64,000 bases of DNA from Clostridium_AT stratigraminis (GCF_045310675.1 NZ_JBJHZZ010000005.1:62001-126000); one strand, 5' to 3'; shown: positions 1 to 8,424, counted from the stretch's first letter. A program made the numbers and translations. Notes: generated by a model from the sequence alone, not told the origin.

Positions 1-117
1 CTTAATGATATGGAGAATTCAGGTAAGACCAATGTTGTAGGTAAAGTTGTAGAAGATGAGCTATTTCTCTTAGACTACATTGAAGCTTGGCAAAAGTTTG
101 GATTAGTAGAAAGATAG
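1..117 (+). CDS. C-terminal fragment of an unidentified gene
   Basis: Frame 1 is open from the window edge to a TAG at 115-117 and gives the last 38 residues of a protein ending in DYIEAWQKFGLVER. The piece is acidic, with no membrane segment and no motif I recognise. It reads toward the minus-strand maltose phosphorylase gene, with only a palindromic repeat between them. That the frame is coding is inferred from continuity, codon use like its neighbours and the clean stop. I cannot assign a function. Confidence 0.5.
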   Translation, partial: LNDMENSGKTNVVGKVVEDELFLLDYIEAWQKFGLVER

Positions 118-120
118 TGT

Positions 121-176
121 GGCAAAGGTACGTTTCTTGCGGCACAAAAAAGTGCCATAAGAAACGTACCTTTGCC
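121..176. repeat. Perfect nested palindrome (repeat family copy A)
   Basis: Two perfect 18-bp arms (121-138 and 159-176) enclose a second 5-bp stem (GGCAC/GTGCC) with an A6 loop. It begins 3 bp after the stop of the preceding gene. No T-run follows the outer stem on either strand, so it is not a textbook intrinsic terminator, although it separates convergent genes. Each arm is a near copy of a 25-bp unit found again at 21440-21464 (minus sense, 3 mismatches) and, more diverged, at 27468-27492 and 45551-45575. Confidence 0.75.
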
Positions 177-190
177 TTGGTATCACAAGC

Positions 191-2416
191 TTACTGTGCT
201 GTACACTTATAACTTCCGTCTTCCACCTTAACATCATACAATGATCCTCTAAACATAATCTTAAAGGAGAAGGACTTCCAATGACCAGGAATAAAGGGTT
301 TAAAGGTTAGACGTCCATCCTTAACTCTCATACCTGCAAAGCCATGAATTACTGAAAGCCAGGTACCTGCCATGCTGGTTATATGACAGCCATCCTCTGT
401 GTCATTGTTATAGTTATCTAAATCAAGCCTGGAGGTTCTCAAATACATTTCATAAGCCTTTTCCTTCATACCAAGCTTTGAAGCTAGTATTGAATGAACG
501 CAGGGAGATAGTGAAGACTCATGAACTGTTCTAGGTTCATAGAAATTAAAGTTTCTTCTTATAGTGTCCTCATTATACTCATTCTCTAAGAAATATAGGC
601 CTTGAAGAACATCAGCCTGCTTTATAAAGCAGGAACGAAGTATTCTATCCCAAGACCATTTCTGATTTATTGGTCTATCTTCCTCTGGAAGTTCAGAAAC
701 TAAAATTTGCTCTTTATCTAAATAGCTATCCTGCTGAAGAAAGATTCCTAATTCTTCATCTACAGGGTAGTACATGTTATCAATAATACTCTGCCATTTA
801 GCTGTTTCCTCATCTTTTAGCTGAAGCTTAAGCTTTAAGGTCTCATAATTTTCTGGTTCATTATCTTTAAGATAAGCTATTACCTTTAAGGTATATTCCA
901 AGGTCCATGAGGCAATTCTGTTTGTGTACCAGTTGTTATTAACGTTGTTTTCATATTCATTAGGGCCGGTAACTCCATGAATTATATACTTGCCTTTTCT
1001 ATGTGCGAAATGAACCCTTTCTTCCCAAAAGCGGCTAATTTCTGCTAAAACTTCTAAACCATATTTACCTAAATAAGCCTTGTCTCCAGTATAATTTACG
1101 TAATTAAATATAGCATAGGCAATGGCACCGTTCCTGTGAATTTCTTCAAAGGTTATTTCCCACTCGTTGTGGCATTCTTCACCATTCATAGTTACCATTG
1201 GATATAATGCACCTTTTTTAAAACCAAGTTTCCTTGCATTTTCCTTAGCTTTTTCGAGATGCTTGTATCTATAAATTAAAAGGTTTTTTGCCACACTTTC
1301 CTCAGCAGTTGAAAGGTAAAAGGGAAGGCAGTAGGCTTCAGTGTCCCAATAGGTGCTGCCGCCGTATTTCTCACCAGTAAAGCCTTTAGGGCCTATATTT
1401 AACCTTTCATCCTCTCCAGTATAGGTTTGGTTTAACTGAAAAATATTAAATCTAATGCCCTGCTGAGCCTCTGGATCTCCTTCAATAACAATATCACTTT
1501 TATTCCACTTAATAGCCCAAGCTTCCTTCTGCTTTTTAAGTAATTCTTCAAAGCCCTCATTGTAAGCTCTAAGCAGCAATTCCTCTGCTTTAGCAGCTAA
1601 CTCTTCCTTTTGATAATCTCTCGAAGTTATATTAGAGGTATATTTATAAACAGTAATTTCTTCGCCTTCTAGGGCATTAATAATTACTGTATTAGATACA
1701 AATTTTTTCGTTGTATTTACCTCTATATTTTCAGAAACTAATGATCCAGCTTTAAAAATGTCAAATTTCATAGAGGAGCAAATGTTAAAGTCCAAAAGCT
1801 TAGTTTTCATAACTAATGTAGAAATATCAGCAGATGGGATAAGATCCACTTGATTCCAAAATTTTTCTTCGTAATTAGAATCCTCATTTATAACATCCCC
1901 GTCTAAATATGGAGTTATTTTTATTTCACCATTAAAATTTACAGGAATAATGGAGTAACGAATTGCTCCTATTTCAGAATAAACTGCACTTACAAATCTC
2001 TCTGAATTAACCTTAACTATATTTCCATTTGAAAGCTCAGCTGTAAAGGAGCGTTTTAGCGTACCTTCCTTCATATTGAGTATTCTATTAAAATTAAATA
2101 CTTTAGCTTTTGCAAGATCTAAGGATAAACCATTAACTTTAATGTTAATGCCTATCCAATTTGTAGAATTAAGAACTTTTGCAAAGTATTCAGGATATCC
2201 GTTTTTCCACCAACCAACCCTTGTTTTGTCAGGATAATAAACTCCTGCCATATAACTGCCTTGCAGGGAATCGCCGCTGTAATGCTCCTCAAAATTTGCC
2301 CTTTGGCCCATATGACCATTTCCAATACTGCATACACTTTCAGCAACTTTATTTTGCTCCGGGCAAAAACCTTCTTCTATAATACGCCATTCATCAATCT
2401 TAAAATACTGGTTCAT
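191..2416 (-). CDS. Maltose phosphorylase-like glycoside hydrolase family 65
   Basis: Predicted cytosolic phosphorylase that splits an alpha-glucosyl disaccharide with phosphate into beta-glucose-1-phosphate and glucose. The 741 residues match the usual family length: N-terminal beta-sandwich to about residue 270, then the (alpha/alpha)6 barrel. Visible GH65 motifs are GGSTYWDTEAYCLPFY, GEECHNEWEI, GVTGPNEYENNVNNN (the acidic residue of GPNEY is the expected general acid) and HESSLSPCVHS. The ECHNEWE loop and HESSLSP stretch favour maltose phosphorylase over kojibiose, nigerose or trehalose phosphorylases, but substrate is an inference. The start has an AAGGAAG ribosome site. It lies 132 bp downstream of beta-phosphoglucomutase, which would convert its product to glucose-6-phosphate, so the two form one catabolic unit. 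Confidence 0.85.
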   Translation of the reverse strand: MNQYFKIDEWRIIEEGFCPEQNKVAESVCSIGNGHMGQRANFEEHYSGDSLQGSYMAGVYYPDKTRVGWWKNGYPEYFAKVLNSTNWIGINIKVNGLSLDLAKAKVFNFNRILNMKEGTLKRSFTAELSNGNIVKVNSERFVSAVYSEIGAIRYSIIPVNFNGEIKITPYLDGDVINEDSNYEEKFWNQVDLIPSADISTLVMKTKLLDFNICSSMKFDIFKAGSLVSENIEVNTTKKFVSNTVIINALEGEEITVYKYTSNITSRDYQKEELAAKAEELLLRAYNEGFEELLKKQKEAWAIKWNKSDIVIEGDPEAQQGIRFNIFQLNQTYTGEDERLNIGPKGFTGEKYGGSTYWDTEAYCLPFYLSTAEESVAKNLLIYRYKHLEKAKENARKLGFKKGALYPMVTMNGEECHNEWEITFEEIHRNGAIAYAIFNYVNYTGDKAYLGKYGLEVLAEISRFWEERVHFAHRKGKYIIHGVTGPNEYENNVNNNWYTNRIASWTLEYTLKVIAYLKDNEPENYETLKLKLQLKDEETAKWQSIIDNMYYPVDEELGIFLQQDSYLDKEQILVSELPEEDRPINQKWSWDRILRSCFIKQADVLQGLYFLENEYNEDTIRRNFNFYEPRTVHESSLSPCVHSILASKLGMKEKAYEMYLRTSRLDLDNYNNDTEDGCHITSMAGTWLSVIHGFAGMRVKDGRLTFKPFIPGHWKSFSFKIMFRGSLYDVKVEDGSYKCTAQ

Positions 2417-2502
2417 AAGCTATCTTCCTTTCAACTCTTAAAAAATTTTCACAGAAATGCTAAATACAAAAAGGCAAGTTAAATTAAAGGAAAATTAATA
2501 CA

Positions 2503-2516
2503 ATCGTTTGCATTAA
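2503..2516. promoter_or_regulatory. Candidate LacI-family operator between pgmB and the phosphorylase
   Basis: In the 132-bp gap between the two genes, the minus strand reads AATGCAAACGATTG, which resembles LacI/GalR-type operators (GCAAACG half with a central CG). It could be a local sugar-regulator site or a weak CcpA cre. No regulator gene lies in the window, so this is a motif-only call. Confidence 0.3.
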
Positions 2517-2548
2517 AACTATAAAATTTAGGCAGCTTAAGCTACCAA

Positions 2549-3211
2549 TTAAATCCCATTTGTTATTTTTTTTAGCTTCTCTATATCCATTTCCTTAAAG
2601 GAACTTATAACAAAGTCAGCTTTATTCAAAATTCTCGGAGACCCTATTCCTATGCTGTACATTCCAGCATTTATTGCAGCTTCGATTCCCACCTGGGCAT
2701 CTTCAAAAACTACACATTCAAAAGGTGCTGCTTTAAGCTCCTCTGCACCCTTTAAGAAAACCTCTGGGTGGGGTTTAGCATTTGTAATTTTTGTTCCATC
2801 AATAACAGCATCTAAGTATTGAAGTATCCCAATATTCTTTAATATAAGCATTGCGTTTTTACTTACTGATCCTAGAGCAGTCTTAATATTGTTTTCTCTA
2901 AGTACTTTTATAAAATCTATTACACCAGGTAGAACCTCAGAGGAATCCATCTTTGATATATATTCAACATACCAGTGATTCTTCATTTCTGCCAGTTCTT
3001 CCTTTTTAGCAGCATCAAACGAAACGCCGCCGATTTCTAATAATATATTTAAGGATTCCATTCGGCTAACACCCTTAAGTCTCTCATTATCTTCCTTGGT
3101 AAATTCAAATCCCAATTTCTGAGCCAGTCTTTTCCAAGCCAAGTAATGATATTTTGCAGTGTCTACAATAACTCCATCTAAATCAAAAAGGCAAGCCTTT
3201 ATTTCAGCCAC
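2549..3211 (-). CDS. pgmB: Beta-phosphoglucomutase (HAD superfamily)
   Basis: Converts beta-glucose-1-phosphate to glucose-6-phosphate, the step after maltose phosphorylase. The 220-residue protein opens with the HAD motif I block DLDGVIVDTAKYHYLAWKRLA (D8/D10-type nucleophile and acid/base) and has the cap-domain segment LKGVSRMESL typical of beta-PGM. Motif II is the LGSVSKNA stretch, motif III the K in GTKITNAKPHPEVF, and the acidic motif IV is VVFEDAQVGIEAA. Start is GTG at 3211 with GGGGGA six bases upstream. It is the upstream gene of a two-gene minus-strand unit with the phosphorylase; an operator-like site lies at 3245-3258 in its promoter region. Confidence 0.9.
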   Translation of the reverse strand: MAEIKACLFDLDGVIVDTAKYHYLAWKRLAQKLGFEFTKEDNERLKGVSRMESLNILLEIGGVSFDAAKKEELAEMKNHWYVEYISKMDSSEVLPGVIDFIKVLRENNIKTALGSVSKNAMLILKNIGILQYLDAVIDGTKITNAKPHPEVFLKGAEELKAAPFECVVFEDAQVGIEAAINAGMYSIGIGSPRILNKADFVISSFKEMDIEKLKKITNGI

Positions 3212-3639
3212 AATAATCCCCCTTTGTTAATAGGTATATGCATACGTTAGCGCTTATGTAATTACTAGTATAGCATAGAATAGTCCAAAGGTTAATATGG
3301 TTTTTTAAAATTATTAAGCTTTATAATTATATACAAAAAAACTTCTTAAATAATATTGACCTATGGAATTATGCACAAAATCATTATGCTCATTTAAACT
3401 TATGAAAAGGACAATAGTAAATTTAAAAACATACATTGTAGAATTACTTACAAATTTGATGAAAAGTGATATAATTAGTAATAGTATTTTGCAATTAATT
3501 AATAATTAGAAATTAATTGTCAATATACATTAGTCAAAATTATGAAGAAGGCTAAGCAGATGTATTTCTATATTTGCACTGCAATTAGATGTATTAAGAG
3601 TATCATAGAATTAATTTTATTTAAAATTGGAGGCTTAAA
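3212..3639. other. Divergent intergenic region with operator-like and promoter-like sites
   Basis: 428 bp without a gene between pgmB (minus) and the MoxR operon (plus). Near pgmB, 3245-3258 reads CGTTAGCGCTTATG; its other strand CATAAGCGCTAACG resembles a CcpA cre/LacI operator centred on AGCGCT. Toward the MoxR gene, TTACAA (3448-3453) and TATAAT (3470-3475) are 16 bp apart and make a plausible sigma-A promoter with a leader of about 155 nt. The remainder is AT-rich and I see no structured element. Confidence 0.45.
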
Positions 3640-4590
3640 ATGGATGTTTTAAAATTCAAAGAATTTAGAGATAAAGTTAATGAAAATATTGGTAAGGTTA
3701 TTATTGGAAAGAAAACTCACATTGATAAAATTATAGTTGCCTTTATTTGCTCCGGGCATGTACTTTTAGAGGACATACCTGGACTTGGTAAAACCAAGCT
3801 TTCAAAGGCCCTATCAAAAAGCTTAAACCTAAGCTTTAAAAGAATTCAGTTTACTCCGGATCTTTTACCTTCAGATTTAACAGGAATTTATTTTTATAAT
3901 CAAAAAAGCGGGGAGTTTGAATTTAGAAAAGGACCATTGCTTAGTCAATTTGTTTTAGCAGATGAAATAAACAGAGCAACACCAAGGACCCAATCTGCTC
4001 TCTTAGAATGTATGGAAGAAAGGCAGATAACCGTTGAAGGTGAAACAATTAAGCTAAATAAGCCTTTTTTCGTTATGGCTACGCAAAACCCAGTGGAGCA
4101 GTTTGGAACTTTTCCATTACCTGAGGCTCAGCTGGACAGGTTTTTTATAAGATTAAGCCTTGGTTACCCGGAGTTTATGGAGGAAAAAGATATATTAGGT
4201 AGATTTATGGAAGAGGATCCTCTTGAGGGGCTAAGTGAAGTTGTTTCTTTTGAAGAAATTGCCTACGTACAGTCTAATTTCACAAAGGTTCATGTAAGTG
4301 AAGAAATTAAAAATTATATTATAGAGCTTGTTAATGCCACAAGAAAGCACAAAAAAATTGAGCTTGGGGCAAGTCCTAGAGCATCCTTAAACCTTATGAA
4401 GGGAAGCCAAGCTTTGGCAGCAATAAACTGCAGGGATTATGTAATACCAGAGGATGTAAAAGAAATGGCAAAACCTGTCTTAAGTCATAGAATTATTCTA
4501 AAAAATGACATTCAGGGAAGCTTAAGTAAGTCAGATGAAATAATTACGGATATATTAAATACAGTTCATACTCCTCTAGAACAGCTTTAA
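3640..4590 (+). CDS. MoxR-family AAA+ ATPase
   Basis: Chaperone-like AAA+ ATPase of the MoxR class. Walker A is EDIPGLGKTKLSKAL (about residues 44-58), Walker B is LADEINRATPRTQSALLE, and sensor-1 is VMATQNPVEQFGTFPLPEAQLDRF, all strongly typical. The 316-residue length is normal. An AATTGGAGGC ribosome site precedes the ATG. It is the first gene of a compact MoxR-DUF58-DUF4129 operon (gaps of 13 and 24 bp), a widespread cassette whose members are thought to assist assembly or surveillance of cell-envelope complexes. The exact client here is unknown. Confidence 0.92.
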   Translation: MDVLKFKEFRDKVNENIGKVIIGKKTHIDKIIVAFICSGHVLLEDIPGLGKTKLSKALSKSLNLSFKRIQFTPDLLPSDLTGIYFYNQKSGEFEFRKGPLLSQFVLADEINRATPRTQSALLECMEERQITVEGETIKLNKPFFVMATQNPVEQFGTFPLPEAQLDRFFIRLSLGYPEFMEEKDILGRFMEEDPLEGLSEVVSFEEIAYVQSNFTKVHVSEEIKNYIIELVNATRKHKKIELGASPRASLNLMKGSQALAAINCRDYVIPEDVKEMAKPVLSHRIILKNDIQGSLSKSDEIITDILNTVHTPLEQL

Positions 4591-4603
4591 GCAAGGTGAA
4601 GTT

Positions 4604-5716
4604 ATGACAGGGTACTATATTTTTATATTTATATTAATATTAATACTTTTACTTGCAGAGGTTACAGCTAAAAGAGGTTTTCAGGATTTGAGCTTAAAAA
4701 GAGAAGCTGCTGTTTCTTCTATTATAGAAGGTGAAAGTTTCAAGATGTCCATGATTATTGAAAATAATAAATGGCTAGCCGTATCCTTTATGCTTATTAC
4801 TGAAAAACTGCCTATGGAATTAGTAATTTTTGAAGAAGAAAACTTAGAAAATTCAGGTGAGTCAAATTATCACATTACAAAGCTTAACGTAAGAGGCCGT
4901 GAAAGGGTAAGACGAACCTACAGCATTAGGGCTTCTAAGAGAGGAACTTACCTATTAAGAGAGGTAAAGATGGCTATAGGTGATGCTTTTGGGCTCAATA
5001 CCAGAGATAGAGAGTTTGAGGATTATGTAGAGCTTTTAGTTTATCCGAAAGTTGTAGACTTAAAACAGCTTCAGTTTAATAATACTAGTTTTCAAGGAGA
5101 TTCCATTATTAAGAGATGGATATATAAGGACCCGTTATATATTAAAGGTATTCGCGAATACAATGTTGAAGATAGAATGAAGGATGTACATTGGAAATCC
5201 AGTTTAAAAATGATGAGACTTATGGTTAAGGATTATGATTATACTGCTGAAATGGAATTAATGATAATATTAAGTGTGGAATGCGGAGAGCCTTATTATA
5301 GTTCTATTGATGACAAAGCAGTAGAAAGAGGCATAGCATTAGCTGCTGAACTTTCAAGGCAAGGTATTAAGGAAGGAGTAGCTGTAGGGTTCTGGTGTAA
5401 TTCTCAGCTTATAAGTTATGGAGGGGAAGCAGTTAATGAAATAGCACCTTCTTTAAATTCCTTAAAGCATATAATGGAGCTTTGCGCTCGTATAGATTAT
5501 ACTCCAAGACTGAGTTTTAATGAGTATTTAATTGAAAAAAGCAAATTCTTTAATAAAAAGACTACTTATATTATAGTGGCGGACTTTTTAAATGAGGAGA
5601 GTATAGCAATAATTTCAAGACTAGCTAGAAATGGCTTTATCATTAAGCTTATCGATATTTCACCTAAAACAAAGCTGCCTTCTATAAAGGGAATAGAAAA
5701 GGCAATTTTTAAGTAA
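4604..5716 (+). CDS. DUF58 domain-containing membrane protein
   Basis: Partner of the MoxR ATPase. An N-terminal membrane anchor (roughly residues 5-20, YIFIFILILILLLAEV) leads into a beta-rich region and then the DUF58 core, visible as DPLYIKGIREYNVEDRMKDVHW followed by KSSLKMMRLMVKDYD. The C-terminal half resembles a von Willebrand A-like fold, as usual in the family. Its ATG is 13 bp after the moxR stop with a CAAGGTGAAG ribosome site, indicating co-transcription. Function beyond membership of the MoxR cassette is not established. Confidence 0.85.
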   Translation: MTGYYIFIFILILILLLAEVTAKRGFQDLSLKREAAVSSIIEGESFKMSMIIENNKWLAVSFMLITEKLPMELVIFEEENLENSGESNYHITKLNVRGRERVRRTYSIRASKRGTYLLREVKMAIGDAFGLNTRDREFEDYVELLVYPKVVDLKQLQFNNTSFQGDSIIKRWIYKDPLYIKGIREYNVEDRMKDVHWKSSLKMMRLMVKDYDYTAEMELMIILSVECGEPYYSSIDDKAVERGIALAAELSRQGIKEGVAVGFWCNSQLISYGGEAVNEIAPSLNSLKHIMELCARIDYTPRLSFNEYLIEKSKFFNKKTTYIIVADFLNEESIAIISRLARNGFIIKLIDISPKTKLPSIKGIEKAIFK

Positions 5717-5740
5717 ACTTTACGAAAAGGAGCTTTCTAA

Positions 5741-6982
5741 ATGAGCTGGTACAGGCAAATTAAAATACTTTATACAGTAAGCAGCAATACCTTCTTTTTT
5801 ATTATTTATGGTAGTATACTAAATGGAATTTTAGGAGGTAAAGTTCATTACGAACTTTTTTTGTTATCTCTTTTTTCTGCTTTTATCTTGGCTTATATGT
5901 TAGATAAAGCAAATAAACCTGCCATTTCAGCTTTTTCTGCATTTATTATTTCAGAAGCGATACTTTTTCTTATTTCCAACAAATCAAATCTTCTATATGG
6001 CAGCATCTATATTTGTTTTATATTATTTATTACTTATATGAGTGAACAGCAGGATGTTAATTATGAGGTTTATAAAAATAAAGCAAAGCAGGCTATTGCC
6101 ATTCTTGTGGTTTTAGGCTTTATTTGCACCTTTTCAATGCTAAGTACACAGCAGTTTCTATTAAAGTTTTATTTAATCTTTCTAATTTCAACAAGTATTT
6201 TAATGAGAGAGGCAAGAAATTATTATTACAGTCTTAAAAATAATAAAAGCTTCATTACAAATATTGCTATCGCTGTTCTAGTAATATTTTTTTCGCTTGA
6301 TAGTGTATTCAATAGAGTGCTTATTTGTTTAGGATTTTTAGAAAATGCTATTTACAAAGGAATTGAGTGGTTAACAGATGTACTGGTAATTTTAATAAAT
6401 AAACCCCTTGAAATAATGATTAATTATTTAAAAATTAGCTTTTCAAATAAGCTGAATTCAACGAATAAAATATATATCAATCAGTATAATCCGCAGCTTA
6501 AGAATGATGAGGTATTAAGTACACCAGCATGGACTATTTGGCTTAGCAACATTATAAAAGTTATTCTTCTTTTGGCAATAATTTATCTTGCATATAAGTC
6601 ACTATGTAGATTAAGAAGAAGGAAAAGTAAAAATTATAAGGAAATATCTCTAGATAGAGAGAAGCTTTCAAAGGATAAAAATTATAATACTTATTCTATA
6701 AAAAGGATACTTAAAAATATATTGAATATAAGTAATTCAAGAGAACAGGCAATAAATGTTTATAAAAAGTTTGAGCAGAAGACTAATGAAAAGGGCATAT
6801 TTAGGGAGCATATGACTGCCAAGCAGCTAGAAAATATTACGAAGGCATATATTGAAAGGCCTGAAGGAATAAATAATTTAACAGACATTTATAATGAAGC
6901 AAAGTTTTCTTCTCATAAGATTAGTAAGGAAAAAGTTGAAGAAATAAAAGAAAGCTTTGCTAAGGTTAAAAATCAGCTTTAA
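5741..6982 (+). CDS. Multi-spanning membrane protein with C-terminal DUF4129-like domain
   Basis: 413 residues. The first ~210 contain about six hydrophobic helices, another lies near residue 265-285 (IIKVILLLAIIYLAYKSL), and a basic linker leads to a cytosolic tail. The tail (INVYKKFEQKTNEKGIFREHMTAKQLENIT, ending LTDIYNEAKFSSHKI) resembles DUF4129, which normally terminates transglutaminase proteins next to MoxR/DUF58. No transglutaminase Cys-His-Asp region is visible, so this is the membrane-plus-DUF4129 form only. Third gene of the MoxR operon, 24 bp after DUF58. Confidence 0.65.
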   Translation: MSWYRQIKILYTVSSNTFFFIIYGSILNGILGGKVHYELFLLSLFSAFILAYMLDKANKPAISAFSAFIISEAILFLISNKSNLLYGSIYICFILFITYMSEQQDVNYEVYKNKAKQAIAILVVLGFICTFSMLSTQQFLLKFYLIFLISTSILMREARNYYYSLKNNKSFITNIAIAVLVIFFSLDSVFNRVLICLGFLENAIYKGIEWLTDVLVILINKPLEIMINYLKISFSNKLNSTNKIYINQYNPQLKNDEVLSTPAWTIWLSNIIKVILLLAIIYLAYKSLCRLRRRKSKNYKEISLDREKLSKDKNYNTYSIKRILKNILNISNSREQAINVYKKFEQKTNEKGIFREHMTAKQLENITKAYIERPEGINNLTDIYNEAKFSSHKISKEKVEEIKESFAKVKNQL

Positions 6983-7113
6983 AAGCCTTAACTACTTGCC
7001 TAAATTAGAAATTAATGGACTAATTGACCTTTTGTAGTCTTGTTTATAAATTACTATTGTATAGTTTCCCTTAATGCTGTGCAAAATAAATTTGTACGGA
7101 AGGGGAGATTTAT

Positions 7114-7707
7114 GTGAGAAGCAAGGAATTCATGAAAAAATTATACAGGAAGTTTTCTGATTTTGTTGCTGTTGCCTCAGCTAGAGAGCTTGAATATTTT
7201 ATTTTAGATTCAAGGTTTAGTTCTAATTTTAATTATAATATGAAGAAGCTTATTGATGAAATAAAAGAGGAGAAAAATGGAGACCTTGGTTTTACTATAC
7301 TCTTTAATACAAACGGTGAAATTGCACTTATTAATGGAGATATAATTGGAAAGCACATTGGAAACAAATATAATTTAACAATAGAAGAATATTATAAAAA
7401 TACTTCATTAAATAAAATAGTAAGAGATGTAATAAACGGAAGTGATAAAGCTAAAAAGGATTTTATTGATATTTCTTATTCAATCTTATACCGTACCTTA
7501 GCTGGTATATACAGCGAGATTAAGTGTAAGAAGGAAACCGTAGATAACTATAAAATAAGTTTCTTTTTAGAAGATTATTATGAAAATGATATAGGAGCAG
7601 TAATTGCTTGCATATTAATCCTTGAAGATATTTGTAAATATATAGGAATTCGAGAAAATTTGATGGTTGAAGCTGTAAAGGATGCAATATTAAATAAAAA
7701 ATCATAA
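7114..7707 (+). CDS. Protein of unknown function
   Basis: 197 residues with mixed charge, no signal peptide and no membrane helix; I do not recognise the family. A central hydrophilic segment (FTILFNTNGEIALINGD) could be a beta-hairpin, and the C-terminal third is helical (GAVIACILILEDICKYIG). The GTG start at 7114 fits an AAGGGGAG site 6-7 bp upstream; an in-frame ATG at 7132 is the alternative. It stands alone: 131 bp after the DUF4129 gene and before a regulatory region rich in DnaA- and Spo0A-like boxes. Confidence 0.65.
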   Translation: MRSKEFMKKLYRKFSDFVAVASARELEYFILDSRFSSNFNYNMKKLIDEIKEEKNGDLGFTILFNTNGEIALINGDIIGKHIGNKYNLTIEEYYKNTSLNKIVRDVINGSDKAKKDFIDISYSILYRTLAGIYSEIKCKKETVDNYKISFFLEDYYENDIGAVIACILILEDICKYIGIRENLMVEAVKDAILNKKS

Positions 7708-7724
7708 TTCATTTTCTAAAAAAA

Positions 7725-7734
7725 TTCGACAAAA
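7725..7734. promoter_or_regulatory. Spo0A-box-like motif
   Basis: TTCGACAAAA, the complement of TTTTGTCGAA, matches the 0A-box core TGTCGAA exactly. It lies just after the unknown gene ending at 7707 and 290 bp before the DUF6514-like gene. A single 7-bp core can occur by chance in AT-rich DNA; its position at the head of a motif-rich leader is what makes it notable. Confidence 0.4.
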
Positions 7735-7806
7735 TTATCAGTAAATTATGCAAATATTCTAACAATTACAAATATATGGTATATTTTCTTACCCTTCAGC
7801 GTTAAT

Positions 7807-7893
7807 TTTGTCACAATATAGAAATAAATAATTGTGGATAACTCTCAGATTATGACAATATTTTTCTGTGAATAATGTTAGTATTGTGACAAA
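7807..7893. repeat. 12-bp inverted repeat pair TTTGTCACAATA / TATTGTGACAAA
   Basis: TTTGTCACAATA at 7807-7818 and its exact complement at 7882-7893 are spaced 63 bp apart. A third related half, TTATGACAATA, lies near 7850. Three copies of a TGTGACAAT-type half site suggest binding sites for an unidentified regulator or the arms of a looped operator. I cannot assign the factor. Confidence 0.5.
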
Positions 7894-7981
7894 GATACTT
7901 TGAGGGGGTGAAAACTGTATCCTAGAGCAGTTTATAAAGCAAGAGTAGTTATACACAACTGTTGATAAGTGTTGTGTATAA
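7833..7981. promoter_or_regulatory. Cluster of DnaA-box-like 9-mers with an 11-bp palindrome
   Basis: TGTGGATAA (7833-7841) is a perfect consensus DnaA box. TGTGAATAA (7867-7875), TTATACACA (7949-7957), TGTTGATAA (7960-7968) and TGTGTATAA (7973-7981) are one- or two-base variants. The third and fifth form a perfect inverted pair, TTATACACAAC (7949-7959) and GTTGTGTATAA (7971-7981), around an 11-bp spacer. This 150-bp cluster precedes a 122-residue gene, not dnaA, so it is more likely a DnaA-responsive regulatory region than the chromosome origin. Confidence 0.5.
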
Positions 7982-8024
7982 TGTGTACAAGTTGCTTAAA
8001 TTAAGTTTCTAAGATCAGGGATTT

Positions 8025-8393
8025 ATGATGGTAGTTGAATGCATAACCAGGAATGAAAATTTTGAAGGTATTATGAAAAATTACATCTATAGGTTAACAA
8101 AAAACAGCTTCTCAATATCACTGGATGCCGAGAATTTAAGTGAAGATAAAATGGAAGTCCAAACCTACGGCATCGAAATAGAAAGACAGGATATTCTCAA
8201 TGACTGTATAGTAAATATTGAGAGAGAAAGTGTTGAAAGCATCAGCCCATATAGACATAAAGTTCATGACTTGCTAAAACTTTTATCTGATAACTGCGTT
8301 TCTCCTATTCATTTAATAGAAATATTAGGGGAATATATCGATGAATACATATTAGACTTTAATGAAGATTTAAATAATATAGCAACTAATTAA
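8025..8393 (+). CDS. Small DUF6514-like clostridial protein
   Basis: 122-residue acidic soluble protein. The order YGIEIERQD, a central IERESVESISPYR and a C-terminal LLSDNCVSPIHLIEILGEYIDEYI fits my recollection of the DUF6514 family of short clostridial proteins of unknown role; treat that as tentative. ATG at 8025 (or 8028) follows CAGGGATTT. A Rho-independent terminator begins 4 bp after the stop and a DnaA-box-rich leader precedes it, so it looks monocistronic and specially regulated. Confidence 0.55.
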   Translation: MMVVECITRNENFEGIMKNYIYRLTKNSFSISLDAENLSEDKMEVQTYGIEIERQDILNDCIVNIERESVESISPYRHKVHDLLKLLSDNCVSPIHLIEILGEYIDEYILDFNEDLNNIATN

Positions 8394-8397
8394 CAGC

Positions 8398-8424
8398 AAA
8401 AAAAGAGGGAAAACCTCTTTTTTT
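8398..8424 (+). terminator. Intrinsic terminator after the DUF6514-like gene
   Basis: Stem AAAAAAAGAGG / CCTCTTTTTTT with loop GAAAA, ending in a T8 run, starts 4 bp after the TAA. Confidence 0.85.

Noticed and set aside
121..176. Ordinary intrinsic terminator
   Set aside because: The stem is very stable but no T-run follows on either strand, and related arms occur elsewhere; treated as a repeat element that may still block transcription.
7833..7981. Chromosome replication origin
   Set aside because: DnaA boxes are present but dnaA, dnaN, rpmH or other origin genes are not; a regulatory cluster is more likely.
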